A DNA stretch of 64,000 bases from Streptomyces sp. B21-083. GTDB lineage: Bacteria; Actinomycetota; Actinomycetes; Streptomycetales; Streptomycetaceae. Shown here piece by piece: positions 27,061-37,744 of the stretch; positions within the stretch are counted from its first letter, which is position 1; the number at the start of each line of letters is the position of its first letter. The position numbers were made by a program, and so were the translations under genes. Where the stretch lies: NCBI RefSeq assembly GCF_036898825.1, contig NZ_JARUND010000001.1, positions 1,364,001 to 1,428,000 of the forward strand, read 5' to 3'. The notes below the pieces were generated by a model. It ran no database searches. It was not told the origin of the DNA and worked only from the letters and a program-made list of their open reading frames with translations.

Positions 27061-28005
27061 GTGGAGACGCGACTGAGTGGTGAAGTGATCGTGGTCGGTG
27101 GCGGTGTCATCGGCCTGACGACGGCGGTGGTGTTGGCCGAGCGCGGCAGGCGGGTCCGGGTGTGGACGCGGGAGCCCGCCGAGCTGACGACCTCGGCGGT
27201 CGCGGGCGCGCTGTGGTGGCCGTACCGGATCGAGCCGGAGGCGTCGGCCGGGGAGTGGGCGCTCGCGTCGCTGTCCGTGTACGAGGAGCTGGCGGAGCGG
27301 CCGGATGAGACGGGCGTACGCATGGTCGAGGGTGTACAGACCGGGCTGCGGCTGGACGAGTTGGGGCCGTGGGCGGCTCGAGTGCCGGAGCTGCGGGAGA
27401 CGGGTGAGGGACTTCGGGCGCGGCTGCCGTTGATCGACATGCCGGTCCATCTGGGGTGGCTACGGGAGCGGTTCCTCGCGGCGGGTGGCGTGGTGGAGGA
27501 GCGGTCCGTCGAGGATCTCGCCGAAGCCTTCGAGTCCGACGCGGTGGACGTCGTCGTCAACTGCACGGGGCTCGGTGCGCGTGATCTCGTGCCCGATCCG
27601 GCGGTACGGCCCGTGCGCGGGCAGCTGGTCGTCGTGGAGAACCCGGGGATCACGACGTGGTTCACGGCGGTCGGGCACACCGACGCGAAGACCACGTACT
27701 TCTTTCCGCAGCCGGGCGGGCTGATCCTGGGCGGCACGGCAGAGGAGGACGAGTGGTCGCTCGTGCCCGATCCGGTGGTGGCGGAGGAGATCGTGCGACG
27801 GTGTGCGGAGGTACGGCCGGAGATCGCCGGGGCACGGGTGCTCGGTCACCGGGTCGGGCTGCGGCCCACCCGTGACGCGGTGCGTCTGGATCGTGAACTG
27901 CTCGCTGACGGGCGGGCGTTGGTCCACAACTACGGGCACGGGGGCGCGGGCGTCACGGTCGCGTGGGGTTGTGCGGGGGACGCCGCGCGGCTTGCCGGAG
28001 GGTGA
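27061..28005 (+). CDS. D-amino acid oxidase family FAD-dependent oxidoreductase
   Basis: 314 residues. N-terminal FAD fold VIVVGGGVIGLTTAVVLAERG (residues 9-29), then TSAVAGALWWPYR, the DAAO-type substrate/flavin segment. VNCTGLGARDL and the C-terminal HNYGHGGAGVTVAWGCA clamp on FAD are also typical. It probably oxidises D-amino acids to keto acids with release of ammonia and peroxide. The GTG start is supported by the fold beginning at once. Arg residues in GLRPTRD match the usual substrate-carboxylate binding site. Confidence 0.9.
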   Translation: METRLSGEVIVVGGGVIGLTTAVVLAERGRRVRVWTREPAELTTSAVAGALWWPYRIEPEASAGEWALASLSVYEELAERPDETGVRMVEGVQTGLRLDELGPWAARVPELRETGEGLRARLPLIDMPVHLGWLRERFLAAGGVVEERSVEDLAEAFESDAVDVVVNCTGLGARDLVPDPAVRPVRGQLVVVENPGITTWFTAVGHTDAKTTYFFPQPGGLILGGTAEEDEWSLVPDPVVAEEIVRRCAEVRPEIAGARVLGHRVGLRPTRDAVRLDRELLADGRALVHNYGHGGAGVTVAWGCAGDAARLAGG

Positions 28006-28029
28006 CGACCGCTGAGGGTATGCGGTTCA

Positions 28030-28090
28030 CCCCCGGCTCGGTGGGGGCTGGTCGCGCAGTTCCCCACGCCCCTGTCGGGGCGCGGGGCGC
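28030..28090. repeat. Inverted copy of the intergenic repeat
   Basis: GCAGTTCCCCACGCCCCTGT followed by CGGGGCGCGGGG forms a hairpin and is the reverse complement of the cores at 24106 and 24179, with matching flank GGTGGGGGCTGGTCGC. It lies between convergent genes and could terminate both. Confidence 0.7.
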
Positions 28091-28109
28091 GCCCGAAGAC
28101 AGCACCGGC

Positions 28110-29387
28110 TCAGCAGTCCGTGACCGCCTCCCCCGCCGTCAGGTGGTACGGCGCCCGCTCGTCGAGCAGCAGCGGTACGAGAGCGCGCAGTGACTGGCGC
28201 AGGGGAACGTACGCCCCGGCCCCGTTGATGTCCCGCCGTACCCGCACTCCGTGCAACGCCAGTTCGTCGGCCACCTCCGTGTACTGCTCGCCCGTGAGCC
28301 GGTAGCCGCATGCCGGGTTCCCGATCACCTCGGCGGGTTCGGCGGGGTCGTTGTCCGCGCCGCCGAGGTAGACCGGCCCGGTGTCCCGGTACCCGGCCAG
28401 CCGCGCGGCGCCGGTGGCCGCGTCGACCTGTCGTCCCCGCTCGCCGGCGAAGCTGAACAGCCCCTTCAGCGCGGCGAGTTGGGAGTTCACTCGGCGCCGG
28501 TTGTTGTCCGGCTCCGGGGTTCCTACCGCCGCAGGCTCGACCCGGCTCTCGATCAGCAGCCCGACCGAGTGCTTCACCCCGGACATGTTCCGCAGGATGC
28601 GCTCCTGGCCGTCCCCGGCGACCTGCCGGATCGGGTCGCCGGTGACGGGGTCGGTCCAGATGCCGTACGTGCCGGTCGTGAACCCGGCGCTCCGGGCGCC
28701 CGGCCGTACGTACGTCCGCGACAGGGTCTGTGCCTCGTCGTGCACGGCCGGGTCGGTGTTGAGGTTGCGCGGCCAGAGGTCGAACAGGTCCTTGTCGTAG
28801 TACGGGGGCGTGGCCCCGTACTCGTGCAGGTCGTAGACCACGTCGGGCTCACGGTCGCGGAGGACCGCCGCCATCGCGCGCGCTTCCGCCGTCCGCAGGG
28901 CCAGGTGGTCGCGGTTGATGTCGATGCCGTCGCTGTTGCCCCGGGTGTCGGCGGCCCGCCCGTCGGGGTTGGCGGTGGGGACGACGAGCAGCGTGGTGCG
29001 CGACAGGAACGCCTTCGTCCGCGCGTCCTTCGCGTAGGCGAGATCGCGGATCGTCGTGAGACAGGCCTCGCGGCCGGACGGCTCGTCACCGTGCTGGCTG
29101 CAGATGAGCAGCACGGTGCGGGTGGTGGGGCGTTCGCCGATGCGGACGAGTCGCAGGGGGCGGTTCTGCTCGGTGGTGCCGATGCGGGTGAGCGTCACAC
29201 GGGCGCTTCCCCGGTCGACGGCGGCGAGGAAGTCCTGCTCCTCGGGCTGACTGGTCCAGCGGGCGCCGTTCGTCTGCTCGAATCCCGTGCGCGGAGGCCC
29301 GCTTCGGCTCTCGGCAGCGTACGCGGGGGCCGACAGCAGGGGTGCGGCGAGGGTGGCGGCGAGCACCGCGGTCAGACGCGGTCTCAT
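28110..29387 (-). CDS. Secreted M14 family zinc carboxypeptidase
   Basis: 425 residues beginning with a Sec signal peptide ([24 protein letters not shown], cleavage near residue 24-25). Zinc ligands appear as HGDE ([11 protein letters not shown], near residue 99) and the later DLHEYG His; DINRDH supplies the carboxylate-binding Arg. The catalytic Glu is probably in [11 protein letters not shown] 29387 overlaps the stop of the X-Pro peptidase (ATGA), so the two exported peptidases are co-translated and may act together on peptides outside the cell. Confidence 0.9.
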   Translation of the reverse strand: MRPRLTAVLAATLAAPLLSAPAYAAESRSGPPRTGFEQTNGARWTSQPEEQDFLAAVDRGSARVTLTRIGTTEQNRPLRLVRIGERPTTRTVLLICSQHGDEPSGREACLTTIRDLAYAKDARTKAFLSRTTLLVVPTANPDGRAADTRGNSDGIDINRDHLALRTAEARAMAAVLRDREPDVVYDLHEYGATPPYYDKDLFDLWPRNLNTDPAVHDEAQTLSRTYVRPGARSAGFTTGTYGIWTDPVTGDPIRQVAGDGQERILRNMSGVKHSVGLLIESRVEPAAVGTPEPDNNRRRVNSQLAALKGLFSFAGERGRQVDAATGAARLAGYRDTGPVYLGGADNDPAEPAEVIGNPACGYRLTGEQYTEVADELALHGVRVRRDINGAGAYVPLRQSLRALVPLLLDERAPYHLTAGEAVTDC

Positions 29388-31336
29388 ACGGCCCCCGGTA
29401 TGCGGCGGGCGGCGCGCGGGTCGCGGACGCCGTCGAGGAGGGACGGGCCCGGAGTGGCCGTGACGGCGCCCGCCGTGGCCCGCGCGAACGCGCCGGCACC
29501 GCCGACGAGCGGGACCCTGGCCGTCGTACGGGACAGGTCGAGCGTCAGGGTCGGGGTGGTCGACGGGGGGTCGATGAGGTCCTTGTCCGTGCCCGCGACG
29601 ATCAGGGCGAGGCGGTGGCCCGTCGGGATCACGTGGTCGCTCGCGTGCAGGGCGAGGGTGATCGTGTAGGGCTTGCCCGGGGTGAGCGGGACGCCCTTGG
29701 TGGCGGAGGCGTGGTTGCCCAGGTCGGCCCAGCCCCTGCTGAAGATCGTGTAGTCGACGGCTGTCGTCTTCGCCGCAGTCGAGCGGAAGCAGGAGCTGTC
29801 GCCGGTGGTGCTCGGGCCCCAGCAGGTGCGGTCGGTGAGCGTGGTGATGCCCTCGGCGCCGTCGGCGTAGTCCCGGATGGTGTCGGGGCCGAGGTCGACC
29901 AGGACGGCGGTGAGGTGGGCCGTCGAGGTGCTCGGGGTGGCCGTCACGGTCACCGCGGACGAGCCGGACACACGCAGGTTCTCGGTGAGGGGCTTGGTGA
30001 TGAAGCCGGCCTTGCCGGGCGTCGGGCTGTCGATCTGCGCGGACCAGTCGGTCTCGCTCAGGCTCGGGTCGTCGGTGAACTTCTCCGCGCCGGACTGCTT
30101 CCGTAGGCCCAGGGTGCCGACGCCTGGCTGTGTGCCGGTGCCGGGGCGCAGGCTCACCGTGTGCGTGGAGCGGGGCGGCCAGGTGGCGGAGGTGACCCAC
30201 TGGTCGGGGTGGCGTTCGATGTCGGCCATGGGCTCGTCGTCGATGCCGTTTTCGTATCCGAGGAGTTCGTGGTCGAACCAGCGGTGCAGGGTGTCGACCC
30301 AGGCTGCGCGGCGGAAGTCGAAGGGGTCGACGTGGCCGGTCTGCGAGAGCCAGATCTTGCGCTCGACGCCGTGCTTCGCGAGGGCGTCCCACCACTGGCC
30401 GAAGTGCTTGGGGCGGACGTTGAGGTCCTGCTGTCCGTGGATGACGAAGACGCTGGCCCTGACCTTCCGGGCGTCCTTCGCGTAGTCGCGCGCGGTCCAG
30501 AAGGACGTCCAGTCACCGCTGAGAGGGGATCCGTCCACGATCTTCTGCTGTACCGCGGCGCACTTGGCGCGGGCGGCGGGGCTCTCGACGTAGTCCGACA
30601 GCCATTCGGGGCCGGAGGCGTAGAGCGGGGCGCCCTGGGCGACGTAGTAGTCGTACCAGGAGGATATGGAGCTGATCGGGACGATCGTCTTCAGGCCCTC
30701 GACCCCGGTGGCGGCGACGCCGTTGGCGATCGTGCCGTCGTAGCTCTTACCGATCATGCCCGTCTTGCCGTTGGTCCAGTTCGCCTTGGCCCGGTCGGTG
30801 CCCGTGCGGGTCGTGTAGCCCTTGGCGCGGCCGTTCAGCCAGTCGACGACGGCCTTCGCGGACTGGACGTCGGAGCGTCCGCCGACGTCGGCGCAGCCGT
30901 CGGAGCGGTTGGTGCCGGCCAGGTCCACGCCGACGAAGGCGTAGCCGCGCGGCACGAAGTAGTTGTCGTAGAACAGCGGCATCTGGACAACGTTGCCGCC
31001 GGCGTCGTACGTCTTGCGCTGGCTCTCGTTGCCGCGTCCGCAGCAGGAGTAGTAGGGACTGGCGTCCATGATCACGGGTACTTTGCGACCCTGCGCGGCG
31101 GGTTCACGCGGCCGGACGATGTCGACGGCCACCCGGTCGGTCTTCCCGTCGCTGTCACCGTCGAGTCCGGTGTCCACCCAGACGGCCTCGCGGATCGCGT
31201 TGTCGTAGGAGTAGACGGGTCTGCTCTCCCGTGGGTCGCTGTGGGCGACGGCCGGGGTGAGCAGGGCGGCCGTGAGGGCGGCGGTGGCCGCCGTGGCGAG
31301 CGTTCTCCAGGCCGTGAGGCGCATGCGTATCGGCAT
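29384..31336 (-). CDS. Secreted Xaa-Pro dipeptidyl-peptidase (S15 family)
   Basis: 650 residues with an N-terminal signal ([21 protein letters not shown]). The alpha/beta-hydrolase catalytic triad is visible: Ser in GKSYDGT (near 198), Asp in GQQDLNVRP and His in TGHVDPFDF. The C-terminal third is the jelly-roll X-Pro peptidase C domain. It cleaves X-Pro dipeptides from exported or environmental peptides. It leads a two-gene unit with the M14 carboxypeptidase. Two ATGs (MPIRM) are possible starts, five codons apart at most. Confidence 0.9.
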   Translation of the reverse strand: MPIRMRLTAWRTLATAATAALTAALLTPAVAHSDPRESRPVYSYDNAIREAVWVDTGLDGDSDGKTDRVAVDIVRPREPAAQGRKVPVIMDASPYYSCCGRGNESQRKTYDAGGNVVQMPLFYDNYFVPRGYAFVGVDLAGTNRSDGCADVGGRSDVQSAKAVVDWLNGRAKGYTTRTGTDRAKANWTNGKTGMIGKSYDGTIANGVAATGVEGLKTIVPISSISSWYDYYVAQGAPLYASGPEWLSDYVESPAARAKCAAVQQKIVDGSPLSGDWTSFWTARDYAKDARKVRASVFVIHGQQDLNVRPKHFGQWWDALAKHGVERKIWLSQTGHVDPFDFRRAAWVDTLHRWFDHELLGYENGIDDEPMADIERHPDQWVTSATWPPRSTHTVSLRPGTGTQPGVGTLGLRKQSGAEKFTDDPSLSETDWSAQIDSPTPGKAGFITKPLTENLRVSGSSAVTVTATPSTSTAHLTAVLVDLGPDTIRDYADGAEGITTLTDRTCWGPSTTGDSSCFRSTAAKTTAVDYTIFSRGWADLGNHASATKGVPLTPGKPYTITLALHASDHVIPTGHRLALIVAGTDKDLIDPPSTTPTLTLDLSRTTARVPLVGGAGAFARATAGAVTATPGPSLLDGVRDPRAARRIPGAV

Positions 31337-31606
31337 GCGCCGGACGGTATCTCGGTCAACTCCCGTACAGAAGAGGGCAGCTGAGGGGCGGGAGGGGTGA
31401 AGGGGCTATGAGGTGGCTGAGAAGTGTCTGTGGGGTGAGGGGCGCGAGGTAGCGCGGTTCACTCAGCCGCTCGTGGCACCCTCAAGCGCCGGCCGGCATC
31501 TTCAGCCCGTCTGGGGTCCCCCCTCTGGGGGAGTTTGAGGACGAGGCCCGTTCAGGGCCGTTGCGGGGCTCTGGGGGCGGCAGCCCCCAGAGCGGGGGCG
31601 GCAGCC
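31337..31606. other. Intergenic region with repeat-like sequence and terminator
   Basis: It should hold the promoter of the minus-strand X-Pro peptidase gene and the 3' end of the FadB-like gene. The part from about 31490 carries another Streptomyces-type intergenic sequence (CCGTCTGGGGT... GAGGACGAGGCCCG). I see no gene. Confidence 0.5.
31568..31593 (-). terminator. Hairpin after the FadB-like gene
   Basis: GCTCTGGGGG pairs perfectly with CCCCCAGAGC across a six-base loop, 14 nt beyond the stop codon at 31607. Confidence 0.75.
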
Positions 31607-33799
31607 CTAGCCGTCCCCGAACCCCTCCCCCTTCGCCGCCTTCTCCACCAGCAGCGCCGGCGGTGCGAACCGCTCCCCGTACCGGTCCGCCAGCTCACGC
31701 GCCCGCGTCACGAAGCCCGGCAGGCCTCCCTCGTAGCCGTTGACGTACTGCAGGACACCTCCCGTCCACCCCGGGAATCCGATACCGAAGATGGAGCCGA
31801 TGTTGGCGTCGGCGACCGACGTCAGGACGCCCTCCTCCAGCAGCCTCACCGTGTCCAGCGCCTCCAAGAACAGCATGCGTTCCTGCATGTCCTTGAAGGG
31901 GATCCGCGTGCCCTCCGTGCCCGCCGCGTCCTCGTGCGAGAAGTGCTCCCGCAGCCCCGGCCACAGGCCCGCCCGCTTGCCGTCCTCCCCGTACTCGTAG
32001 AACCCCCCGCCGCCGCTCCGCCCGGTGCGGCCGAACTCGTCCACCATGCGGTCGATCACCGCCTCCGCGGGATGCGTCGTCCATGTACCGCCGGCCTCCT
32101 CCACCGCCCGCCTGGACTCCGTCCGGATTTTGCGGGGCAGCGTCAGCGTCAGTTCGTCCATGAGGGACAGCACCTTCGCCGGGTAACCGGCCTGTGCGGC
32201 CGCCTGTTCGATCGACGCGGGCTCGATGCCCTCGCCGACCATCGCCACGCCCTCGTTGATGAAGTGCCCGATCACGCGTGAGGTGAAGAAGCCGCGCGAG
32301 TCGTTGACGACGATCGGGGTCTTCCTGATCTGGCGGACCAGGTCGAAGGCCCGCGCCAGCGCCTCGTCCCCCGTCCGCTCGCCCTTGATGATCTCGACGA
32401 GCGGCATCTTGTCGACCGGCGAGAAGAAGTGCAGTCCGACGAAGTCGGCCTGGCGTTCGACGCCTTCGGCGAGGGCCGAGATGGGCAGCGTCGAGGTGTT
32501 GGAGCACAGCAGGGCGTCCGGTTCGACGAGGTGCTGGATCTCCTGGAACACCTTGTGCTTCAGGGCCGGGTCCTCGAAGACCGCCTCGATGACCGCGTCG
32601 CAGCCGGCCACGTCCTGGGGATCCGCGGTCGGTGTGATGCGAGCGAGCAGCGCGTCCGCCTTCTCCTGGCTGGAGCGTCCCCTGGAGACGGCCTTCGCGC
32701 ACAGCTTCTCGGAGTAGTTCTTCCCTCGGGCCGCCGCGTCGGCCGACACGTCCTTGAGGACGACGTCGATGCCCGCGCGGGCGCACGAGTACGCGATGCC
32801 CGCGCCCATCATCCCCGCGCCGAGGACCGCCACCTTGCGGACCGGGCGCGGCTCGACGCCCTTGGGGCGGTTGGCGCCCGAGTTGACGGCCTGGAGGTCG
32901 AAGAAGAACGCCTGGATCATGTTCTTCGACGTCTGTCCGGCGGCCAGTTCCACGAAGTAGCGGGCTTCGATGACCTGCGCGGTCTCGAAGTCGACCTGGG
33001 CGCCCTCGACGGCCGCCGCGAGGATGGCGCGCGGGGCCGGGTAGGGCGCGCCGTTCGTCTGCTTGCGCAGGTTGGCGGGGAAGGCGGGCAGGTTCGCCGC
33101 GAACCTGGGGTTGGCCGGGGTGCCGCCCGGGATGCGGTAGCCGGGCTTGTCCCAGGGCTGCTGCGACTGGGGGTTGGCGTCGATGAAGGCGACGGCCTTG
33201 GCCATCAACTCGTCCTGGGTGGCGGCAACTTCGTCGATCAGGCCGTTCTTCAGGGCGCGCTGGGGGTTGTACTGGGTGCCCTGGAGCAGCACCTTCAGCA
33301 GCGCGTCGGTGATGCCCAGCATGCGTACCGTACGGACGATCCCGCCGCCCCCGGGGAGCAGGCCTAGGGTGACCTCGGGGCAGCCGATCTTCGAACCCGG
33401 CGCGTCGAGTGCGACCCGGTGGTGGCAGGCCAGCGCGAGCTCGTAACCGCCGCCCAGGGCCGCGCCGTTCATCGCCGCGACCACCGGCTTGCCCAGGGTC
33501 TCGATGCGGCGCAGGTCGCGCTTGATGGCGAGGCCGCCCTCGAACAGCTCCTGGGCCGTGTCGGGAGTGACCCGGATCAGGTCGCGCAGGTCGCCGCCCG
33601 CGAAGAACGTCTTCTTGGCGGAGGTGAGGATGATGCCGCGGATGGTGTCCTTCTCGGCCTCCAGGCGGTCGGTGACCACCGCGAGGGAGTCGCGGAACGC
33701 CTGGTTCATGGTGTTCGCGGACTGGTCCGGGTCGTCGAGGACGAGGGTGACGAGACCGGTGCGGTCCTGTTCCCAGCGGATGGTGGTGCTCTGTGTCAT
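31607..33799 (-). CDS. Bifunctional enoyl-CoA hydratase / 3-hydroxyacyl-CoA dehydrogenase (FadB-like)
   Basis: 730 residues, the alpha subunit of fatty-acid beta-oxidation. The crotonase domain (1-200) has FFAGGDLRDL and NGAALGGGYELALACHH. The NAD-binding domain starts near 322 (VAVLGAGMMGAGIAY), followed by CSNTSTLPI and GLHFFSPVDKMPLVEI with the catalytic His. Two C-terminal helical domains follow. GGAG lies 11 nt upstream of ATG. It is downstream of the thiolase gene on the same strand (gap 126 nt), forming a fadA-fadB-type pair. Confidence 0.94.
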   Translation of the reverse strand: MTQSTTIRWEQDRTGLVTLVLDDPDQSANTMNQAFRDSLAVVTDRLEAEKDTIRGIILTSAKKTFFAGGDLRDLIRVTPDTAQELFEGGLAIKRDLRRIETLGKPVVAAMNGAALGGGYELALACHHRVALDAPGSKIGCPEVTLGLLPGGGGIVRTVRMLGITDALLKVLLQGTQYNPQRALKNGLIDEVAATQDELMAKAVAFIDANPQSQQPWDKPGYRIPGGTPANPRFAANLPAFPANLRKQTNGAPYPAPRAILAAAVEGAQVDFETAQVIEARYFVELAAGQTSKNMIQAFFFDLQAVNSGANRPKGVEPRPVRKVAVLGAGMMGAGIAYSCARAGIDVVLKDVSADAAARGKNYSEKLCAKAVSRGRSSQEKADALLARITPTADPQDVAGCDAVIEAVFEDPALKHKVFQEIQHLVEPDALLCSNTSTLPISALAEGVERQADFVGLHFFSPVDKMPLVEIIKGERTGDEALARAFDLVRQIRKTPIVVNDSRGFFTSRVIGHFINEGVAMVGEGIEPASIEQAAAQAGYPAKVLSLMDELTLTLPRKIRTESRRAVEEAGGTWTTHPAEAVIDRMVDEFGRTGRSGGGGFYEYGEDGKRAGLWPGLREHFSHEDAAGTEGTRIPFKDMQERMLFLEALDTVRLLEEGVLTSVADANIGSIFGIGFPGWTGGVLQYVNGYEGGLPGFVTRARELADRYGERFAPPALLVEKAAKGEGFGDG

Positions 33800-33925
33800 G
33801 ACGGGGATCTCCGTAGAAAGCTCAGAAGTCTCTTGGTGCCGCCCAAGCCGGGGCTGTGAACGACTCTCCCGGTTCGGCCGACTCGGCTGATGCCGCCGGG
33901 AAGTCGCCAGGGAGTCGCCGGCGAG

Positions 33926-35140
33926 TCAGAGCCGCTCGACGATCGTCGCGATGCCCATCCCGCCGCCCACGCACAGCGTGGCGAGGCCGTACCGCTTGTC
34001 CTGGCGCTCCAGTTCGTCGACGAGGGTGCCGAGGATCATCGCGCCGGTGGCGCCCAGCGGGTGGCCGAGCGCGATGGCGCCGCCGTTGACGTTGATCTTG
34101 TCGAGGGACAGGCCCATGTCCCGTGCGAAGCGCAGGACGACGGCTGCGAACGCCTCGTTGATCTCGACGAGGTCGATGTCGTCGATGGTCAGCCCGGCCT
34201 TTGCGAGGGCCTTGCGGGTGGCGGGCGCCGGGCCGGTGAGCATGATGGTGGGCTCGGAGCCGGAGACCGCGGCGGAGACGATCCGCGCGCGCGGACGCAG
34301 CCCGTAGCGCTCGCCGACCTCCTGGGAGCCGATCGCGACCAGCGAGGCGCCGTCGACGATGCCGGAGGAGTTGCCCGCGTGGTGGACATGGTCGATCTTC
34401 TCGACCCAGTGGTACGTCTGGAGCGCCACGGCGTCGAAGCCGCCCAGGTCGCCGATGTCCGCGAAGGACGGCTTCAGCCGGGCCAGGGAGTCGGCCGTGG
34501 TGCCGGGGCGCAGGTGTTCGTCGTGGTCGAGGACGACAAGGCCGTTGCGGTCCTTCACCGGGACCAGGGACCGCTCGAAGCGGCCCTCCTTCGTCGCGGT
34601 CGCGGCCCGCTCCTGAGACAGGGCCGCGTACTCGTCGACGTCTCGCCGTGAGAAGCCCTCGATGGTGGCGATGAGGTCGGCGCCGATGCCCTGCGGCACG
34701 AAGTTGACGGCGAGGTTGGTCATCGGGTCGTTGAACCAGGCACCGCCGTCCGAGGCCATCGGCACCCGTGACATCGATTCGACGCCGCCCGCGAGGACGA
34801 GGTCCTCCCAGCCCGAACGCACCTTGGCGGCGGCCATGTTGACGGCCTCCAGGCCCGACGCACAGAAGCGGTTCTCCTGGACGCCGGCCACGGTGTCGGG
34901 CAGCCCGGCGACGACCGCGGCGACCCGCGCGATGTCGGAACCCTGGTCGCCGACCGGTCCGACGACGCCGAGCACGATGTCGTCGATCGCGGCCGGGTCG
35001 AGGTCGGGGAAGCGGTTCCTGATCTCGTGGATGAGGCCTACGACGAGGTCGACGGGCTTGGTGCCGTGCAGGGCTCCGCTCGACTTGCCGCGTCCGCGCG
35101 GGGTGCGGATCGCGTCGTACACGTACGCTTCGGTGCTCAC
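33926..35140 (-). CDS. Acetyl-CoA acyltransferase (FadA-like thiolase)
   Basis: A 404-residue thiolase that performs the last step of beta-oxidation. The nucleophile Cys is in [12 protein letters not shown] near residue 93; [10 protein letters not shown] and CVGGGMG carry the catalytic His and second Cys. GTG 35140 is preceded by AAAGG. It is followed by the FadB-like gene and preceded, 45 nt away, by the frameshifted CoA-transferase, so the three may be one fatty-acid operon. Confidence 0.94.
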   Translation of the reverse strand: MSTEAYVYDAIRTPRGRGKSSGALHGTKPVDLVVGLIHEIRNRFPDLDPAAIDDIVLGVVGPVGDQGSDIARVAAVVAGLPDTVAGVQENRFCASGLEAVNMAAAKVRSGWEDLVLAGGVESMSRVPMASDGGAWFNDPMTNLAVNFVPQGIGADLIATIEGFSRRDVDEYAALSQERAATATKEGRFERSLVPVKDRNGLVVLDHDEHLRPGTTADSLARLKPSFADIGDLGGFDAVALQTYHWVEKIDHVHHAGNSSGIVDGASLVAIGSQEVGERYGLRPRARIVSAAVSGSEPTIMLTGPAPATRKALAKAGLTIDDIDLVEINEAFAAVVLRFARDMGLSLDKINVNGGAIALGHPLGATGAMILGTLVDELERQDKRYGLATLCVGGGMGIATIVERL

Positions 35141-35185
35141 TGGTGGGCCTTTCGGGGAGGGTGGGCGAGCGGGCGTCGACCGAGG

Positions 35186-36321
35186 TCAGCCGCCATCCTG
35201 CAGGAGTCGGGGCACGTCCCAGTCGCGCGCCACGTCCCCCGTGTCGGCGCCGGGCCGGGCCGGGCCGCTGTGGATCGACGTGTGGCTCACGGAGAACCGG
35301 GGCGCGGGCGCGGGCTGGGTGATGCCGCTGTGGTCGGTGAAGGTGCCGCGGGCGGCCAGGTGCGGGTGGTGCGGGGCCTCGCGCAGCGAGAGGACGGGCG
35401 CCACGCAGGCGTCGGAGCCCTCGAAGACGGCCGTCCACTCGTCCCTCGTACGGGAGGCGAAGCGGGCGGTGACGGCCTCGCGCAGGTCGTCCCAGCGGGT
35501 GATGTCCTTGCGGGCGGCGGCGTGCTCCGGGAGGCCGAGCAGGTCGAGGAACTCCTCGTAGAACTGCGGTTCCAGCGCGCCGACGGCCATGTAGCGGCCG
35601 TCGGCGGTCTCGTACGTCCCGTAGTACGGGCAGCCCCCGTCGAGGAGGTTGGCGCCGCGCCGGTCCTGCCAGCCGCCCGCCGCGAGCATGCCGTGGATCA
35701 TCGCGGCGAGGTGGGCCGCGCCGTCGACGATCGCGGCGTCCACGACCTGGCCGGTACCCGTCGCGCGCGCGTGGTGGAGGGCGGCGAGCACGCCGACGAC
35801 GAGGTAGAGGGAGCCGCCCGCGAAGTCGCCGAGGAGGTTGGCCGGGACGGGCGGCGGTTCCTGCGGGCTGCCGATCATGCCGAGGATGCCGGTCGGGGCG
35901 AGGTACGCGATGTCGTGCCCGGCGCGGCGGGCGAGCGGGCCTTCCTGGCCCCAGCCCGTCATCCGGCCGTAGACGAGCCTCGGGTTGCGGGCGTGGCAGG
36001 TCTCGGGGCCGATCCCGAGGCGCTCGGCGACGCCGGGCGGTAACCCTCGACCAGGATGTCGGCGCGGGCGGCCAGATCGAGGACGCGGGAGGGGCCGTCG
36101 GCTGCCTTCAGGTCGACGATCACCGAGCGTTTGTTGCGGTTGGTCACGTCGTACTCGGGGTCGACGGCGAGTCCGGTGCCCCCCGGGCGGTCCACGCGGA
36201 CCACGTCGGCGCCCAGGTCGGCGAGGAGCATCGCGGCGAACGGTCCTGGCCCGATGCCCGCCAGCTCGACCACGCGCACTCCGGTGAGCGGACCGCTTCC
36301 CGCCGTCCCCGCCACTGACAT
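35186..36321 (-). pseudogene. CaiB/BaiF family CoA-transferase (alpha-methylacyl-CoA racemase-like), frameshifted
   Basis: The N-terminal part (from ATG 36321, [20 protein letters not shown]...) ends in frame at [10 protein letters not shown]. The rest ([29 protein letters not shown]... to DGG) lies in another frame. One base is missing at about 36033-36034, where CC is seen and CCC would restore Arg-Pro-Gly-Val. Together they make a normal protein of about 378 residues. The active-site Asp (AGHDIAYLAPTG) lies after the break. It would epimerise or transfer CoA among branched acyl-CoAs, fitting the neighbouring beta-oxidation genes. Either a real mutation or a sequencing error. Confidence 0.88.
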
Positions 36322-36414
36322 CGCGCCCCCGCTCCCGTGACCCAACCGATGTGACACTCGCGATGCTAGGAACGCGCTCGACTCGGCACAAGGCTTTACC
36401 GGGCACATATTAAG

Positions 36415-36424
36415 CAAGCGCTTG
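36415..36424. promoter_or_regulatory. Palindrome CAAGCGCTTG in divergent intergenic region
   Basis: A perfect 10-bp palindrome with a further CCAAGCG 1 bp on, between the CoA-transferase and the saccharopine-dehydrogenase-like gene. AAGC-GCTT palindromes are common TetR-family sites before acyl-CoA genes. The regulator is not identified. Confidence 0.4.
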
Positions 36425-36527
36425 GCCAAGCGACCCGCTCCGGACACCGCCCGGCCGCGAGCCTCCACTCCCCCTCACGCTAGCCTCGACCACCGACAAC
36501 GGCGCGGGACGCGCCATGAGGGGTGTC

Positions 36528-37715
36528 ATGAGCAGGTCGACCAAGGTGGAACGTCCGTACGACATCGTGCTGTTCGGAGCCACGGGCTTCGTCGGCACAC
36601 TCACCGCCGAATACCTCGCCGCACACGCGCCCGAGGGTCTGCGCTGGGCGGTCGCCGGCCGCAGCGCGGACAAGCTGGAGCGACTGCGCGAGCGCCTCGC
36701 GGGCGTGGGCAGGGCGGCCGAGATCGGGATCTTGCGGGCGGACGTGTCCGACCCGGACTCGCTGCGCGCCCTCGCGGGGCACGCGCGCGTGCTGGCCACG
36801 ACGGTGGGCCCCTATCTGACGTACGGCGAGGAGCTCGTCGCCGCCTGCGCGGACGCCGGCACCGACTACCTCGACCTCAGCGGTGAGCCCGAGTTCGTCG
36901 ACCTGATGTACGTCCGCCACGACACGCGCGCGCGGGAGACCGGCGCGCGGCTGGTGCACGCCTGCGGTTTCGACTCGGTCCCGCACGACCTGGGCGCGTA
37001 CTTCACGGTCGCGCAGCTGCCCGAGGGGGTGCCGTTGACCGTGGACGGCTTCGTGCGCTCCGACGCGATGTTCTCCGGCGGTACCTTCGCCTCGGCGCTC
37101 AACCAGTTCTCCCGGGGACCGCGGATGCTGGCCGCCGCACGCGACCGACGGCGCCATGAGCCGCGGCTGCTGGGCCGCCGGGCGACCGCCCCCGCGGGCC
37201 CGCCCCGGTACGCCGGGGAGGTCGACGCCTGGGCTCTGCCGCTGCCCACCATCGACCCGCAGGTCGTGGTGCGTTCGGCGCGCGCGCTGGAACGGTACGG
37301 CCCCGATTTCCGGTACCGCCATTACGCGGCGGTACGACGGCTGCCCTTCGTGGTGGGCGGGGTCGCCGTCGCCGGTGCCGTGTTCGCGGCGGCCCAGGTG
37401 CCGCCCGCTCGACGCTGGCTGTCCGGGCGGCTTCAGCCTGGTGACGGGCCCAGCGCGGAGCGGCGGGCGAAGAGCTGGTTCTCGGTGCGGTTCGTGGGCG
37501 AGGGTGGCGGACAGCGGGTGTTCACGGAGGTCGCGGGCGGCGACCCCGGCTACGACGAGACGGCGAAGATGTTCGCCGAGTCGGCGCTCTCCCTGGCGTT
37601 CGACGACCTCCCGGCGGCGTCCGGGCAGGTCACCACCGCCGTGGCGATGGGCGACGCGTTGATCGAACGTCTGCGCAAGGCGGGGATCACGTTCCGGGTC
37701 GCGGCCACCAGGTGA
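36528..37715 (+). CDS. Saccharopine dehydrogenase-like NAD(P)-binding protein (trans-acting enoyl reductase type)
   Basis: 395 residues. The N-terminal Rossmann fold is DIVLFGATGFVGTLTAEYL (residues 10-28), followed by AGRSADKLERL. LDLSGEPEFV and ACGFDSVPHDLGAYF are segments shared with mycobacterial trans-acting enoyl reductases and saccharopine dehydrogenase-like oxidoreductases. One hydrophobic segment near 280-295 (FVVGGVAVAGAVFAAAQV) suggests membrane contact. ATG 36528 has GAGGGG upstream. It lies beside lipid-metabolism genes, so a lipid-linked reduction is the likely job. Confidence 0.85.
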   Translation: MSRSTKVERPYDIVLFGATGFVGTLTAEYLAAHAPEGLRWAVAGRSADKLERLRERLAGVGRAAEIGILRADVSDPDSLRALAGHARVLATTVGPYLTYGEELVAACADAGTDYLDLSGEPEFVDLMYVRHDTRARETGARLVHACGFDSVPHDLGAYFTVAQLPEGVPLTVDGFVRSDAMFSGGTFASALNQFSRGPRMLAAARDRRRHEPRLLGRRATAPAGPPRYAGEVDAWALPLPTIDPQVVVRSARALERYGPDFRYRHYAAVRRLPFVVGGVAVAGAVFAAAQVPPARRWLSGRLQPGDGPSAERRAKSWFSVRFVGEGGGQRVFTEVAGGDPGYDETAKMFAESALSLAFDDLPAASGQVTTAVAMGDALIERLRKAGITFRVAATR

Positions 37716-37744
37716 CCCCGCGCCCCCGGCACGCTCCTGGGGGC

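Noticed and set aside
33800..33925. Possible gene between the thiolase and FadB-like genes
   Set aside because: Short, no start with a ribosome-binding site and no sensible product; treated as spacer.
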